Notes: generated by a model not told the origin, from the letters alone. DNA of 64,000 bases from Brevibacillus choshinensis (GCF_001420695.1 NZ_LJJB01000007.1:2068143-2132142); one strand, 5' to 3'; positions 1 through 8,850 are shown, counted from the first letter of the stretch. Numbers and translations are program-made.

Positions 1-57
1 AAACTTTCCGCTGATACGCGGTCGCTCATCCTTGAGCAGGCCTCGATAGACGTTCTC

Positions 58-300
58 TTAACGACGCAGGTGTTTGTCGATGTGGCGAATCGCTTTATCG
101 TAAAACATCCCATCTATTCTACCTTGATCTCGTCTCCACTGAATGAAGTTCCTCAAGGAATGCAGATCGACCCAGGCATCCTTTGACTGTGGATTGTTGT
201 CGGGGACCTCTCCGGTAACTTCCCCTTCATACACCAGCCTGGCCATCTCGTTTGGGTGATATCCGATTTGGTAAGCAATGTGATGCAGTGCGATTTTCAT
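58..300 (-). CDS. Conserved hypothetical protein, 80 aa
   Basis: An intact 80-residue frame begins at ATG with a well-placed AGGAGG about 5 bases upstream, which supports it as a real gene. The product is soluble and mixed-charge, with a basic, Trp/Arg-rich C-terminal half (WRRDQGR, then HLRR at the end). It has no signal peptide, membrane segment or motif I can assign. It is divergent from the phosphodiesterase at 432, and the 130-base gap holds both promoters. The 57 bases before its stop, at the window edge, show no clear feature. The function is unknown. Confidence 0.7.
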   Translation of the reverse strand: MKIALHHIAYQIGYHPNEMARLVYEGEVTGEVPDNNPQSKDAWVDLHSLRNFIQWRRDQGRIDGMFYDKAIRHIDKHLRR

Positions 301-431
301 GGATCCTCCTAGCTCCTAGCTTGGCTTTCTTTTATTGTGCCAGTCTTTTTATTCGATGCCAAGTCCTTAACCTGCTATCGCTGATTTGCTACAATGGACG
401 AACCTTATCCTACATGCTGGAGGACTACATA

Positions 432-1430
432 ATGTTTAATTGGAAACGCAAACCACATAAGCCATTGTGGAAGCGCAAATCTTTATGGATGATTCTGGTG
501 CTGGTCACCTTTGTGTATGTAACCAATAGTTCTTTCTTTGCGAAAGAATCTGTTCGCGAACCCTTTCTCCTCGCCCATCGCGGTATGGCTCAAACCTTTC
601 ATATGGAGGGCATCACTGACGAGACTTGTACGGCTGAAAGAATTTATCCCCCTGAGCACCCCTATCTGGAAAACACGATTCCATCTATGCAAGCAGCCTT
701 TGATGCAGGGGCAGACGTAATAGAATTGGACGTGCAGCCGACGAAGGATGGAACGTTTGCCGTCTTTCACGATTGGACATTAGGATGTCGCACAAACGGC
801 GAGGGAGTTACTCGTGATTTTCCCTTGAACGAGCTGCAAAAGCTCGATATCGGGTACAACTATACGGCTGATCACGGGGCGACCTTCCCCTTTCGCGGGA
901 AAGGAATCGGGATGATGCCTTCGCTCGATGATGTCCTCGAGCACTTCCCTAAGCAATCCTTGTTGATCCACGTAAAGAGCAACGACCCAGCAGAGGGTAT
1001 CATGCTGGCTGAATACTTGTCAAAGCTACCTACTGAACGCCGTGCTACTCTCACTGTCTACGGAGGGGACGAGCCCATCGCTACTTTGCACGACCGTCTC
1101 CCTGATATGCGGGTGATGTCCAAAGCGACACTGAAAAGCTGTCTGATTCCATATCTAGCTGTCGGCTGGTCGGGCTACGTCCCACAAGCATGCAGTCAAA
1201 CCCAGCTGCATATTCCGGACAAAATTGCTCCGTTCCTCTGGGGATGGCCAAACCGTTTTATGGAGCGGATGGACAAGCAAGATACTCGTGTGATTCTGGT
1301 AGCAGGCAGCGGCGACGTTTCCAGCGGGTTTGACACACTTGAGGATCTCAAGCGAATTCCTGATGGTTTTTCCGGAGGCATTTGGACCAACCGTATTGAT
1401 CGCATCTCTGCAGCATATACAAAAAAATGA
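432..1430 (+). CDS. Glycerophosphodiester phosphodiesterase family protein, membrane anchored
   Basis: This protein is predicted to hydrolyse glycerophosphodiesters to glycerol-3-phosphate and an alcohol. The 332-residue product has a basic N-terminus and one membrane segment (about residues 17-32), so the catalytic domain should face outside. The GDPD signature is complete: AHRG at 48-51 (His49, Arg50), Glu80-Asn81, the IELD stretch at 97-100, and HD at 113-114. I chose the ATG at 432 because GGAGG lies 8 bases upstream; an in-frame start at 252 would antisense the previous gene and lacks a site. The insert between the first two motifs (about residues 52-79) is longer than in minimal GDPDs. 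The family assignment is firm; the substrate is inferred. Confidence 0.9.
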   Translation: MFNWKRKPHKPLWKRKSLWMILVLVTFVYVTNSSFFAKESVREPFLLAHRGMAQTFHMEGITDETCTAERIYPPEHPYLENTIPSMQAAFDAGADVIELDVQPTKDGTFAVFHDWTLGCRTNGEGVTRDFPLNELQKLDIGYNYTADHGATFPFRGKGIGMMPSLDDVLEHFPKQSLLIHVKSNDPAEGIMLAEYLSKLPTERRATLTVYGGDEPIATLHDRLPDMRVMSKATLKSCLIPYLAVGWSGYVPQACSQTQLHIPDKIAPFLWGWPNRFMERMDKQDTRVILVAGSGDVSSGFDTLEDLKRIPDGFSGGIWTNRIDRISAAYTKK

Positions 1431-1515
1431 GAACTGCTTTCCTGCTGTGAAAAAATGAAACGATTTCCACGCATATTCGTATAAACTTATATCGACACAC
1501 GAGGAGTGATTGGGA

Positions 1516-1713
1516 ATGCTGAAAAAACTGTTACAAAGTCTAATGGGGAATCACTCAAAATCACACAGCTATCGAAAATTTAGCAGCAGCGACCACAAGT
1601 ATCGCAAAGGATACGGCAATCCCAACGGACATGGTTCCGGACATGGACAATCCTATTATGGCAGTTCTCACTATAAGAAAAAGCGTTCCAGCCGAAGCTT
1701 CTTCAGCAGTTAA
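1516..1713 (+). CDS. Small basic Gly/Ser/His/Tyr-rich protein, 65 aa
   Basis: A short frame starts at ATG 1516 with GAGGAG 9 bases upstream; a TTG at 1510 is in frame but too close to the ribosome site. After an amphipathic MLKKLLQSL start, the chain is low in complexity and dominated by Ser, His, Lys, Gly and Tyr, ending in KKKRSSRSFFSS. This composition resembles small spore or cell-surface proteins of Bacillales, but I do not recognise the family. It is transcribed away from the Nudix gene, and the two share a hairpin terminator. Confidence 0.6.
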   Translation: MLKKLLQSLMGNHSKSHSYRKFSSSDHKYRKGYGNPNGHGSGHGQSYYGSSHYKKKRSSRSFFSS

Positions 1714-1740
1714 ACGAACGTTTAAATCCAGATCAAAAAA

Positions 1741-1781
1741 GCGGCAGCTCAGATCATGTGAATTCATGTTCTGGACTGCCG
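1741..1781. terminator. Bidirectional hairpin terminator (GCGGCAG arms)
   Basis: GCGGCAG at 1741-1747 pairs with CTGCCG at 1776-1781, with a second paired block (CATG/CATG) inside. It is flanked by A6 on the left, which reads as T6 for the minus-strand Nudix gene, and by a weaker T-rich stretch on the right. The arm sequence recurs at 27606 and 50337. Confidence 0.7.
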
Positions 1782-1784
1782 TTC

Positions 1785-2528
1785 TTATTTTACGAGATCT
1801 GGGTGCTGCTTTAACACCCAATGGAGAAGCTTGAGGTGTGGAAAAGGTTCCAGTCTTCCATTCATCGGAAGCTCTTCGTGAATAATTGCTTTTCCGCCTG
1901 CCTGCACATATTGCTTCAGAGTCATTCCTTTTGTAATGACTCTAGATATTTCCGACGGAGACAGCAGTAACAGACCTTTCGTCTCATTTGCAGGTACGGG
2001 GGTATCTCGAGAAACAGCCAAATAAATCGGCGTCATGTGATTCCGATTCAAATGTCTCCCCACGAGGATAGGTTTGATCTCGTCTTCTGGCCATTCCTCT
2101 GTGAACACTGATGGCGTGTCCGAGGATGCCGTTTCATACCAGTATGTAGCTGGTGGCTTGACCGCTGTGATTTGGAGCGTTGCCTCCTCGAATGCTTCTC
2201 TCAAGGCACATTGCCACCCCGTCTCTTCCCCTTCGCGATGTCCACCGAGTCGGACAATCCCCAGAGCCGTCCCCGCTCGATTGGGTCCAATTTGAAACGG
2301 GAATCGGCCATTCACCATGACATACACGCCCGCTGTTACAATCACTTCATTCGATATCTTGAAGTCGCTCAGTCCTCTCTCGAAGCCTTCAGGAATACCC
2401 CATTTTCCTGATGCTTCTACTAGGATGTTACACACGGATTCCCATTGAATATTGTTTACATATTCGTAACCACTTTTTTGTATGACGTAATTGCCTGAAT
2501 TCTTATCCAGAAAAGCTACGAAAGTCAC
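1785..2528 (-). CDS. Nudix hydrolase family protein
   Basis: The 247-residue protein carries a Nudix box, G-x5-E-x7-REAFEEA, about midway in the chain. This is the Mg-binding helix that cleaves nucleoside diphosphates linked to another moiety. The usual Gly after the EE-x pair is replaced (EEAT), so specificity or activity may be shifted. The first 60 residues precede the Nudix fold and have no motif I can name. The start is a GTG next to the stop of a tiny upstream frame (2532-2609), suggesting translational coupling. The substrate cannot be told from sequence. Confidence 0.8.
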   Translation of the reverse strand: MTFVAFLDKNSGNYVIQKSGYEYVNNIQWESVCNILVEASGKWGIPEGFERGLSDFKISNEVIVTAGVYVMVNGRFPFQIGPNRAGTALGIVRLGGHREGEETGWQCALREAFEEATLQITAVKPPATYWYETASSDTPSVFTEEWPEDEIKPILVGRHLNRNHMTPIYLAVSRDTPVPANETKGLLLLSPSEISRVITKGMTLKQYVQAGGKAIIHEELPMNGRLEPFPHLKLLHWVLKQHPDLVK

Positions 2529-2531
2529 CTG

Positions 2532-2609
2532 TTACTTTTCCCCACTCTTCAAGAAATGAACGTTTCCAATGATTTCGTCATGATACCGCTGTTTCAACTC
2601 TGGAAGCAC
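2532..2609 (-). CDS. Possible 25-aa leader ORF upstream of the Nudix gene
   Basis: A GTG-started 26-codon frame has a very strong AGGAGG 5-6 bases upstream and ends 3 bases before the GTG start of the Nudix gene, which itself has only a weak ribosome site. It could be a coupling or leader peptide, or the remains of a longer gene. No family is recognised. Confidence 0.35.
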   Translation of the reverse strand: MLPELKQRYHDEIIGNVHFLKSGEK

Positions 2610-2740
2610 GTCACTCCTCCTATCTCCACTTTCCATTTCAGCGCACTCTTTTGCCATGTAATCTTCACATTTTCAAGGCTCATTGCATGGTAAAATTTGG
2701 GCGAAAGCGTTACCACTACTGTTGTGGGAGAGTGTATACA

Positions 2741-3646
2741 ATGGGACAAACAGGATTTATCAATTGTAACGGCGCAAATCTGTATTACGAAATCGCTGGA
2801 GCAGGAGAAACAATCGTCTTTTTGCATGGTGCTCCCTTGGATAGTCGGATGTGGGAGTCACAGATGAAGACTTTGTCGAGTAACTACCAAGTCGTACGAT
2901 GTGATATGAGGGGAATGGGACAATCCCATGATCCCGGTACACCCTTTACGCTGTATGATGACATCCACGCCTTGCTAAAACAATTACAGATCAGCCGTGC
3001 CTCTTTCGTTGGCGCTTCGTTTGGAAGCTATGTAGGAATCGAATTCGCCCTGGCTCACCCTGAAATGGTCGAAAGCCTAGTTCTCATTTGCCCAGGTGGT
3101 TTCGCTCCCCCATCCCAAGATCGTCTGTTAGGTTTTCAGAAATTTCAGGAGCAAATGGACAAAGGCAATCTAGACGAAGCCCTGGAAATCAATCTGCACC
3201 ACTACCTAGATGGTCCCGATCAGGAAAGAGGTCGAGTCCAACTCAATCGCCAGTGGCTCAAAGACATATATCGAGATATCTTCCAGCAATCACGTACAAT
3301 GACTACACCCAAAGGGCTCGAACCGGATCCGAGAAGTCGCCTCGAGGACGTCTCTGTTCCTACTCTTGTCATATCGGGAGAGCTCGATTATCCTGATTTT
3401 CTACAAGCAGCTGAATCCATCGTGAGTAAAGTCTCTGACGCTCAGCAGTTGTTCTGCAAAAACTCTGCGCACTTCCCAAGCATCGATAGTCCTGACGAAG
3501 TCAATGAAATGATCACTAGCTTTTTGAATAAAACCGTCCATTGTGCAGTAGAGCTTGCATTCCATTGCGGGGAACGACTTTTATCGGTTCGTTCCCTGTT
3601 TATTTCCGTTTCACTAGCCATTCTGTTTTCAGCAAAGAAAAGATGA
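2741..3646 (+). CDS. Alpha/beta hydrolase (esterase/lactonase-like)
   Basis: This is a 301-residue alpha/beta-hydrolase fold protein. Visible elements are the oxyanion HG motif at 29-30, the nucleophile elbow G-A-S-F-G with Ser93, the acid Asp216 and His244. I chose ATG 2741, which has GGGAG about 10 bases upstream; the upstream in-frame ATG at 2651 has no site. The family normally ends near FLN (about 263), but this frame runs on for 38 residues of different character and overlaps the convergent GNAT gene by 47 bases. That suggests loss of an original stop. The substrate is unknown. Confidence 0.85.
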   Translation: MGQTGFINCNGANLYYEIAGAGETIVFLHGAPLDSRMWESQMKTLSSNYQVVRCDMRGMGQSHDPGTPFTLYDDIHALLKQLQISRASFVGASFGSYVGIEFALAHPEMVESLVLICPGGFAPPSQDRLLGFQKFQEQMDKGNLDEALEINLHHYLDGPDQERGRVQLNRQWLKDIYRDIFQQSRTMTTPKGLEPDPRSRLEDVSVPTLVISGELDYPDFLQAAESIVSKVSDAQQLFCKNSAHFPSIDSPDEVNEMITSFLNKTVHCAVELAFHCGERLLSVRSLFISVSLAILFSAKKR

Positions 3647-4160
3647 GTGCATCATGCGACTGCTGATTTTGGTAAAGATAACTTCTGAGTGTACCTTCTA
3701 GAGAGAAGCCTGCCTTTTTTAATAAATGAATGGAGGCTTCATTTTGAAGAAACGTTATTGCTCCCATTCGCAGCAGATCTAAATCCTCGAAGGCATAGCG
3801 AAGAACCTCTCTTACAGCTTCAGACGTGATCCCTTGATTCCAAAAATGAGGATGGATCTCGTAGCCGATCTCTGCCCTTTTACTCCTCATACTTAGATTG
3901 TTCAGACCCACTGTCCCCACAAATGCACCCGTCTCTTTGCATTCGATCCCCCATCTGATGCCACGCTCGCTCTCATAGATGTTCTGAAAAGATTCCACGA
4001 GTTTCATCGCATGGTTCACGTCAGTAAGAGGGTCCATTCCGTAATACTTCGTGACTTCCTCTTTTGATAAAATCTCGAAAAGGGAAGGCGCATGCTTTTC
4101 TTCTATTTTCACAAGGTGAAGTCTTGCTGTTTTTACGAATGGAAAATCCACTGCATTCAC
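3600..4160 (-). CDS. GNAT family N-acetyltransferase (RimJ/RimL type)
   Basis: This acetyl-CoA-dependent acetyltransferase resembles the ribosomal-protein/aminoacyl group. The body shows the RimJ-like N-terminus (TARLHLVKI), the EIGYEIHPHFWNQGI segment leading into the acetyl-CoA loop, and the conserved NEASIHLLKKAGF motif. I place the start at GTG 4160 (186 aa) with GGGGATG just upstream. The frame is open up to 4250, but that stretch falls in a hairpin and encodes nothing family-like. The acceptor substrate is unknown. Confidence 0.85.
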   Translation of the reverse strand: MNAVDFPFVKTARLHLVKIEEKHAPSLFEILSKEEVTKYYGMDPLTDVNHAMKLVESFQNIYESERGIRWGIECKETGAFVGTVGLNNLSMRSKRAEIGYEIHPHFWNQGITSEAVREVLRYAFEDLDLLRMGAITFLQNEASIHLLKKAGFSLEGTLRSYLYQNQQSHDALIFSLLKTEWLVKRK

Positions 4161-4233
4161 CCCATCCCCAATTTTAGGAAAAATTGAATAAAACAAGGGT
4201 AGCACAGCAGCAAACATTTGGGAACGATCAAAA

Positions 4234-4263
4234 ACGGGCAAATGCCTCAAAAGGCCTGCCCGT
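4234..4263 (-). terminator. Hairpin with T-run on the minus strand
   Basis: ACGGGC (4234-4239) pairs with GCCCGT (4258-4263), with an inner GCCT/AGGC pair. On the minus strand the stem is followed by a T5 run. It lies upstream of the GNAT gene and could stop read-through from the SRAP gene at 4683-5357. Confidence 0.55.
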
Positions 4264-4442
4264 TGTCATGGTCTGCATCCTATCTAACTTTGATTATTAC
4301 TCTTGTGTTACAGGAATTCTCTACCCAATCCGCCAACATAAAATGTAAAGATGGCAATCCAATAAGTTAACATAACATTTATTATGTTGCGTTCCTTCCG
4401 TACCCGCTCTATGTTACAATATATAGAAAGGAGCGTGCGCAC

Positions 4443-4667
4443 ATGAAATCTTCCAAATCATTTTATTATACGGTCGACCAAACCATGGTGGACGAATACA
4501 AGAAAATGCTCGATTTAATGAAAATACCCTATGTAATCGAAACCCCTGTCGCCCTGCTCGCCAACGGTGCGAACCAATACTCGTTTGTCTTCCCCAACAT
4601 GCCCGGCAAGCTTTATGCAATGGTCAGCAAGCTGTTTCAAGGGGATGCCAAACCATATCCTCAATAA
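4443..4667 (+). CDS. Conserved hypothetical protein, 74 aa
   Basis: The ATG start has AAAGGAG 9 bases upstream. The 74-residue soluble product has no signal peptide, Cys cluster or membrane segment. Its hydrophobic pattern (KKMLDLMKIPYVIETPVALL) suggests a small alpha/beta fold. It is convergent with the SRAP gene (15-base gap). I do not recognise the family. Confidence 0.65.
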   Translation: MKSSKSFYYTVDQTMVDEYKKMLDLMKIPYVIETPVALLANGANQYSFVFPNMPGKLYAMVSKLFQGDAKPYPQ

Positions 4668-4682
4668 GAACCCACTCCACGA

Positions 4683-5357
4683 TCAACCTAGCATGACTTC
4701 ACGAATGCACTCCGAGTCATCATTCTTCACATTACCTACTGCCTTCGTGACTGGATAGGCACGCATCCATTCAGCCTCGTACGGTACGAGCAAAGACTGC
4801 AGTCGCTCAAGGTCTTGGAACTCTCGATCAAGCCATAGAGACTCGTCCTCTTCACGCAGAATCACAGGCATTCTTTGATGAATCGGTGCAACGAGTTCAT
4901 TGGGACTCGTCGTAATGATGGTACAGGTATGTACTTTTTGTCCATCTGGCTGAAGCCACGTATCAAATAATCCAGCAAAAGCAAAAGGCTGCTCATCTCT
5001 TCGCATGATTCGCATCGGTTGTTTCCCCTGCTCTGTCATCTTCCATTCAAAAAAACTGTCTGCGGGGATCATGCAGCGTTTTCGCACCAGTAACTTCTGA
5101 AAAGATGGCTTTTCCTGTAGGCTCTCTGCTCTCGCATTAATCAGTTGAAAAGCTGATTTCTCATCCTTCGCCCACGATGGAATCAGCCCCCACCGTAGTT
5201 CCCCGATTCTACGCTTGCCCTTTTCCGCTATAATCGCGAGCACCTGTTGTCCTGGCGCAATATTATAGCGCATTCGATACTCTAGATTTTGCATGTCCAC
5301 CTGAAATCGCCTAACCATTGTTTCTGGAGCAATCACCAACGTAAACCTTCCGCACAT
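4683..5357 (-). CDS. SRAP/HMCES-family abasic-site DNA-protein crosslink protein
   Basis: The protein starts MCGRF, so after Met removal Cys2 becomes the N-terminal residue that forms a thiazolidine crosslink with abasic sites in single-stranded DNA. Other family hallmarks are NAR in the LINARAES segment, IPADSFFEW with the active-site Glu, and HQRMPVI with the conserved His. The length of 224 aa is typical (YedK and Bacillus homologues). It stands alone, convergent with a small unknown gene. Family and chemistry are well established for homologues. Confidence 0.93.
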   Translation of the reverse strand: MCGRFTLVIAPETMVRRFQVDMQNLEYRMRYNIAPGQQVLAIIAEKGKRRIGELRWGLIPSWAKDEKSAFQLINARAESLQEKPSFQKLLVRKRCMIPADSFFEWKMTEQGKQPMRIMRRDEQPFAFAGLFDTWLQPDGQKVHTCTIITTSPNELVAPIHQRMPVILREEDESLWLDREFQDLERLQSLLVPYEAEWMRAYPVTKAVGNVKNDDSECIREVMLG

Positions 5358-5443
5358 CCCGATCCCCTACCTAACCGTTTTTACCTTCTCCATTCATTTT
5401 CTACAAACGAATCGATTACACTCTTTTTCGGGCAAAAAAAAGT

Positions 5444-5461
5444 GACCCAGAATTCTGGGTC
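5444..5461 (-). terminator. Perfect 18-bp palindrome terminator
   Basis: GACCCAGAATTCTGGGTC is a perfect palindrome. On the minus strand it is followed after two bases by T8, a strong intrinsic terminator for the transporter at 5631-6617, about 170 bases past its stop. The 5462-5630 interval is AT-rich with no gene. Confidence 0.75.
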
Positions 5462-5630
5462 GAAAATAGGAAGTGGAGAGAATGCATGCTATGTAATATA
5501 TACTAACATAATCAAAGCTAGTGTCAATGAATTTTTCGAATCTTATGTTAGATTATCTTACATTTAATTGGATTGCTCACATCCGCGTTAGGTTTTTATA
5601 CATAGAAGTAGCGAATTCCGTCTTTTTTCC

Positions 5631-6617
5631 TTACCCTACTTTTTCACTAGGGACGATCTGCCCTTGTTTCGTTGGCTCCTTTTCTACGATAGACAAAAAC
5701 TTCCCAAACGTAGACGCCAAGATTTGTTGAAAGAGCATTCCCAGAACAACAGGAAGAGCTACCGGTGCTGGAAAGTATGAAATCGCCATAACTGCACCTG
5801 CACTAATGTTTCGCATACCACTATTGAAGGTCAGCGCCACAATGACATCGCGCTTCCAACCAAAAAGTCTGGAGACGAACCACCCGAATACATAACCAAT
5901 AATGGCTAAAAACAATACCAAGACAGCCAAGCCAACTATTTTTCTGTCCATGTTTGTTAAATAAGGCGCTACGATCGAACTATTGATGGCAACCACAACT
6001 CCCATTCCTATTTTGGAAAAGGGAGCGAGTTTTGGTGCGAGCGTCTTTTTTACATTTCCACGCGAATACTGATTCAGCGCCATTCCAAACAACGATGGAA
6101 GTACAATCATGAAGAACATCCCTTGCATCATGGCTGCCGCGTCCATCTCAACCTTTGCCCCGAGAAACAACGCCATCCCAAAAGGTACGACAAATGGTGA
6201 AAGCATGGTGTCAATTAAGATAATGGAAAGAGTCAATGCGACATTTCCCATGTAAATAGATGTCCACAAAAAACTCGATATGCCTGTCGGGATGACGGCA
6301 GCCAAAATGAGTCCAGTCACGACATGGATGTCATCCGGGTAAAACAACAAAGCCGCCCCCCAAGCAACTAGAGGCATGAAAGCGTGTAAAATGAGCAAAT
6401 TAACGAGGAGTGGTAGAGGTCTCGCAAGCACCCTGGCGAACTCACCGAATCCAGAGCCAAGACTACCTGCGAAAGTAATGAAGGCAAATATCCAAGGGGA
6501 GAGAAAGGCAAATGGCTGTAGATGACTCCCTGCCATAACTCCGATCGCTACACTGCTCGGCGTGAGGATGGGCATGATTTTTTCCAGTGCCTTGTTTAGC
6601 TTTGCTAGTTTATCCAT
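5631..6617 (-). CDS. Bile acid:sodium symporter (BASS) family transporter
   Basis: This polytopic membrane protein of 328 aa has about nine or ten hydrophobic segments. The pattern matches the BASS fold (Gly/Pro-rich broken helices such as AAVIPTGISSF and TFNSGMRNISAGAV). Family members take up organic anions such as pantoate, keto acids or bile salts with sodium; the substrate here is not determinable. It is a single-gene unit with a strong downstream terminator. Confidence 0.85.
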   Translation of the reverse strand: MDKLAKLNKALEKIMPILTPSSVAIGVMAGSHLQPFAFLSPWIFAFITFAGSLGSGFGEFARVLARPLPLLVNLLILHAFMPLVAWGAALLFYPDDIHVVTGLILAAVIPTGISSFLWTSIYMGNVALTLSIILIDTMLSPFVVPFGMALFLGAKVEMDAAAMMQGMFFMIVLPSLFGMALNQYSRGNVKKTLAPKLAPFSKIGMGVVVAINSSIVAPYLTNMDRKIVGLAVLVLFLAIIGYVFGWFVSRLFGWKRDVIVALTFNSGMRNISAGAVMAISYFPAPVALPVVLGMLFQQILASTFGKFLSIVEKEPTKQGQIVPSEKVG

Positions 6618-6811
6618 AGTGTGTTCACCCCAGCAGCCATCTTATTTCCGAACATAGGAAGTTCACCGATGTGAGGTATGTTACCATGAATAAGAGGATC
6701 CAACAAGTGTGACAGACGTACATATGCTTCCGAATTACTTCCTTATCCCTTTGAATGTTGCATAGTTTCTTCAGACCATGTAAAGGCTATGATTGGAAAG
6801 GAGGAATATTT

Positions 6812-7024
6812 ATGAACGGAATGGATTGGGTAGAATTTATCCGAAAAACCGAAGATAAAATGTTTCATCTCCACCGGGCAATAGATGGGATATGTAATGA
6901 ATCCGAATATAAAGAGTCCGTTGCAGCATTGACGGAGGTCGTCAGGGATTATCAGGTGCTGGTGGAAAAAGCAAAGGACGAACTCCGCTCCGTAGACTTG
7001 CACCGTGATCATCATGAGCACTAA
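6812..7024 (+). CDS. Hypothetical protein, 70 aa
   Basis: ATG 6812 is preceded by AAAGGAGGAA at good spacing. An upstream in-frame start at 6755 has no site. The product is a soluble, mostly helical, acidic protein rich in Glu, Asp and His with a likely coiled segment (YKESVAALTEVVRDYQVLVEKA) and a His-rich tail. No family is recognised. Confidence 0.6.
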   Translation: MNGMDWVEFIRKTEDKMFHLHRAIDGICNESEYKESVAALTEVVRDYQVLVEKAKDELRSVDLHRDHHEH

Positions 7025-7064
7025 ATGTACGCATTTCCTTATGAATAAGCAGCAATCGAGATAG

Positions 7065-7091
7065 GAAGGCTTCCGGAAACAGGGGGCCTTC
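7065..7091 (+). terminator. Hairpin terminator
   Basis: GAAGGC (7065-7070) and GCCTTC (7086-7091) form the stem base, with TCC/GGG extending it, followed by T5. It closes the 6812-7024 gene. Confidence 0.7.
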
Positions 7092-7203
7092 TTTTTGTTC
7101 TTTTCTGTGGCACAATCTTGTCACCTTTCGTTCATCAGACATTCATATTCCTCCCCTACACTATGTTGTGTAAGCAAATGAAACGAAATGGAGATGGTGT
7201 CTG

Positions 7204-7569
7204 ATGTTAGCGATGGCTGTGATCTTTATCAACCTAGCGCTTGTTTCTTATACAATCGGGGTCTGGATGGAAAAACGGGCTGGTGAACTGAAAGCAACGC
7301 ACCTGGCATATTTCACTTTCGGGCTGGTCTTTGATATGGTAGGCACTTCCTTTATGAAACTGCTGGCCACGAGTCCCGGGCTCAATCTTCACGGAATTAC
7401 CGGACTGTCTGCGCTCATTCTCATGTTTTTACACACGGCCTGGGCTTGTGTGGTCTTGATGAAAAAGAAAGAGAACCAAATCAAGCAATTTCACCGCTTC
7501 AGTCTGATTGTCTGGACGATTTGGCTCATTCCTTATGGGATTGGGGTTGCGCTCAGCTTCATCAACTAA
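7204..7569 (+). CDS. HsmA family membrane protein
   Basis: A 121-residue integral membrane protein with four hydrophobic segments (about 3-20, 32-52, 63-85, 95-118). The layout and motifs (YTIGVWMEKRAG, HGITGLSALILM, FHRFSLIVWTIWLIPY) match the small HsmA-type family. The ATG is preceded by GGAGATGGTGTCTG at normal spacing. The biochemical role is not established. Confidence 0.7.
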   Translation: MLAMAVIFINLALVSYTIGVWMEKRAGELKATHLAYFTFGLVFDMVGTSFMKLLATSPGLNLHGITGLSALILMFLHTAWACVVLMKKKENQIKQFHRFSLIVWTIWLIPYGIGVALSFIN

Positions 7570-7583
7570 TAATAGAGAAACGA

Positions 7584-7615
7584 AAAAAGCGCGAGTCACA
7601 AGGACTGCGCTTTTT
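7584..7615 (+). terminator. Hairpin terminator after the HsmA-like gene
   Basis: AAAAAGCGC (7584-7592) pairs with GCGCTTTTT (7607-7615). The symmetric A/T flanks allow function in both directions. Confidence 0.8.
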
Positions 7616-7620
7616 CGTGT

Positions 7621-7859
7621 TTATTCGACTACCAGCGTAGACTTCATGGAGGAGTGACCAGTCCCACAGGGAATTTGCACGTAATGGCATACGAGCCAGC
7701 CTTGTCCGGCGTAATCGCCACGCTCTTGGTAGAGCTATTCATAGAAACATAAAGTCTCGGAAAGACTTGATACGCCAACCCAAACAGCGCCATCGATACC
7801 CAACCAAGTAAATTCAGATGAGCATGCGCGGATGTAAAAGAAAATAACCCGTGCTTCAT
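7621..7859 (-). pseudogene. Fused remnant: heme-copper oxidase-associated membrane protein plus CuA subunit II end
   Basis: Reading from 7859, the first 30 residues contain SAHAHLNLLGWVSM and YQVFPRL, the signature of a small oxidase-associated membrane protein whose N-terminus is cut off by an in-frame TAA just upstream. The frame then runs straight into a cupredoxin tail (ITPDKAGSYAITC). A one-base shift in the next codons separates this from its natural ending, CGTGHSSM...LVVE, stopping at TAA 7621-7623. Restoring one base gives C-x3-C-x3-H-x2-M, the exact CuA-binding motif of cytochrome oxidase subunit II. So this is an internal-deletion fusion of two oxidase genes plus a frameshift, and no functional product is expected. 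Confidence 0.7.
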
Positions 7860-7908
7860 TTAGCTACGGGTGCCTTTGCCTTCTATCAAACTCTCAGGAA
7901 CAAAAAAA

Positions 7909-7936
7909 CAGACTTTTGCTTTTTCACAAAAGTCTG
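7909..7936 (-). terminator. Strong terminator of yeeI
   Basis: CAGACTTTTG (7909-7918) pairs perfectly with CAAAAGTCTG (7927-7936). On the minus strand it is followed by a T7 run. Confidence 0.9.
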
Positions 7937-7946
7937 CTCCCAGGAA

Positions 7947-8666
7947 TTACTCGCCTAAATCGACGTTGTGATACACTTGCTGAACGTCATCCAAATCTTC
8001 CAAGGCATCGATAAGCTTTTCAAATTGGGCTACTGCATCTTCTGGCAACGTGATCTCGTTTTGAGCCAGCATGGACAATTCTGCTACCGTGAACTCGGTA
8101 ATGCCCACTCTTTTGAATGCTTCTTGTACTGCATGGAATTGTTCTGGCTCAGCGTATACGATAACGGAATTATCTTCTTCGATAATATCTCGCACATCTA
8201 CGTCCGCTTCCATCAGGATCTCCAGAACCTCATCAGCTGTTTTTCCTTCCAGCCCGATAACTGCCGTGGCATCGAACATGTAGGCTACAGATCCCGTTAC
8301 GCCCATGTTTCCGCCATTTTTGTTGAATGCAGCGCGGACTTCAGGTGCAGTCCGGTTTACGTTGTTCGTCAGCGCATCTACGATGATCATGGAGCCATTT
8401 GGTCCGAAGCCTTCATAACGCAGCTCATCAAAGATCTCATCCGAACCGCCTTTTGCTTTTTCAATCGCCCGGTCAATAATTGCTTTCGGAACACTGTATG
8501 TTTTTGCACGCTCGAGAACGACTTTCAGTGCACGGTTAGATTCTGGATCTGGCTCGCCTTGCTTCGCAGCCACATAAATCTCTTTACCGAACTTTGCATA
8601 TACACGGCTAGTGCTTGCGTCTTTTGACGCCTTTTTTTCTTTAATATTATTCCACTTACGACCCAT
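7947..8666 (-). CDS. yeeI: YebC/PmpR family protein (YeeI type)
   Basis: The 239-residue protein begins [16 protein letters not shown] and follows the Bacillus YeeI sequence closely through to [11 protein letters not shown]. It contains the N-terminal helical domain, the [14 protein letters not shown] segment and the two alpha/beta domains of the TACO1/YebC fold. Members have been described as transcription regulators and, more recently, as factors helping translation of difficult (proline-rich) stretches. It is a single gene with a strong terminator. Confidence 0.95.
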   Translation of the reverse strand: MGRKWNNIKEKKASKDASTSRVYAKFGKEIYVAAKQGEPDPESNRALKVVLERAKTYSVPKAIIDRAIEKAKGGSDEIFDELRYEGFGPNGSMIIVDALTNNVNRTAPEVRAAFNKNGGNMGVTGSVAYMFDATAVIGLEGKTADEVLEILMEADVDVRDIIEEDNSVIVYAEPEQFHAVQEAFKRVGITEFTVAELSMLAQNEITLPEDAVAQFEKLIDALEDLDDVQQVYHNVDLGE

Positions 8667-8850
8667 ATTTTCCCACTCTCTTTCAATTGCAAAAGATTAG
8701 TAATGATTCCTAGCCACTACTCCACGATCACAGACTAAAAAGCGCAAACCTTCTCTGCACTCTTTCACAAGTCTATATTATACCTTACTTCCGACGTTAT
8801 TATAAGGTAGATTCACAAAAAAAGACAGGAAGGACGCACTTTTGTTCTGG

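Noticed and set aside
4161-4250. Upstream extension of the GNAT gene
   Set aside because: The added 30 residues overlap a terminator-like hairpin, lack a ribosome site and are not family-like; GTG 4160 fits better.
7968-8627. 219-codon plus-strand frame
   Set aside because: It is a shadow of the highly conserved yeeI gene on the minus strand.
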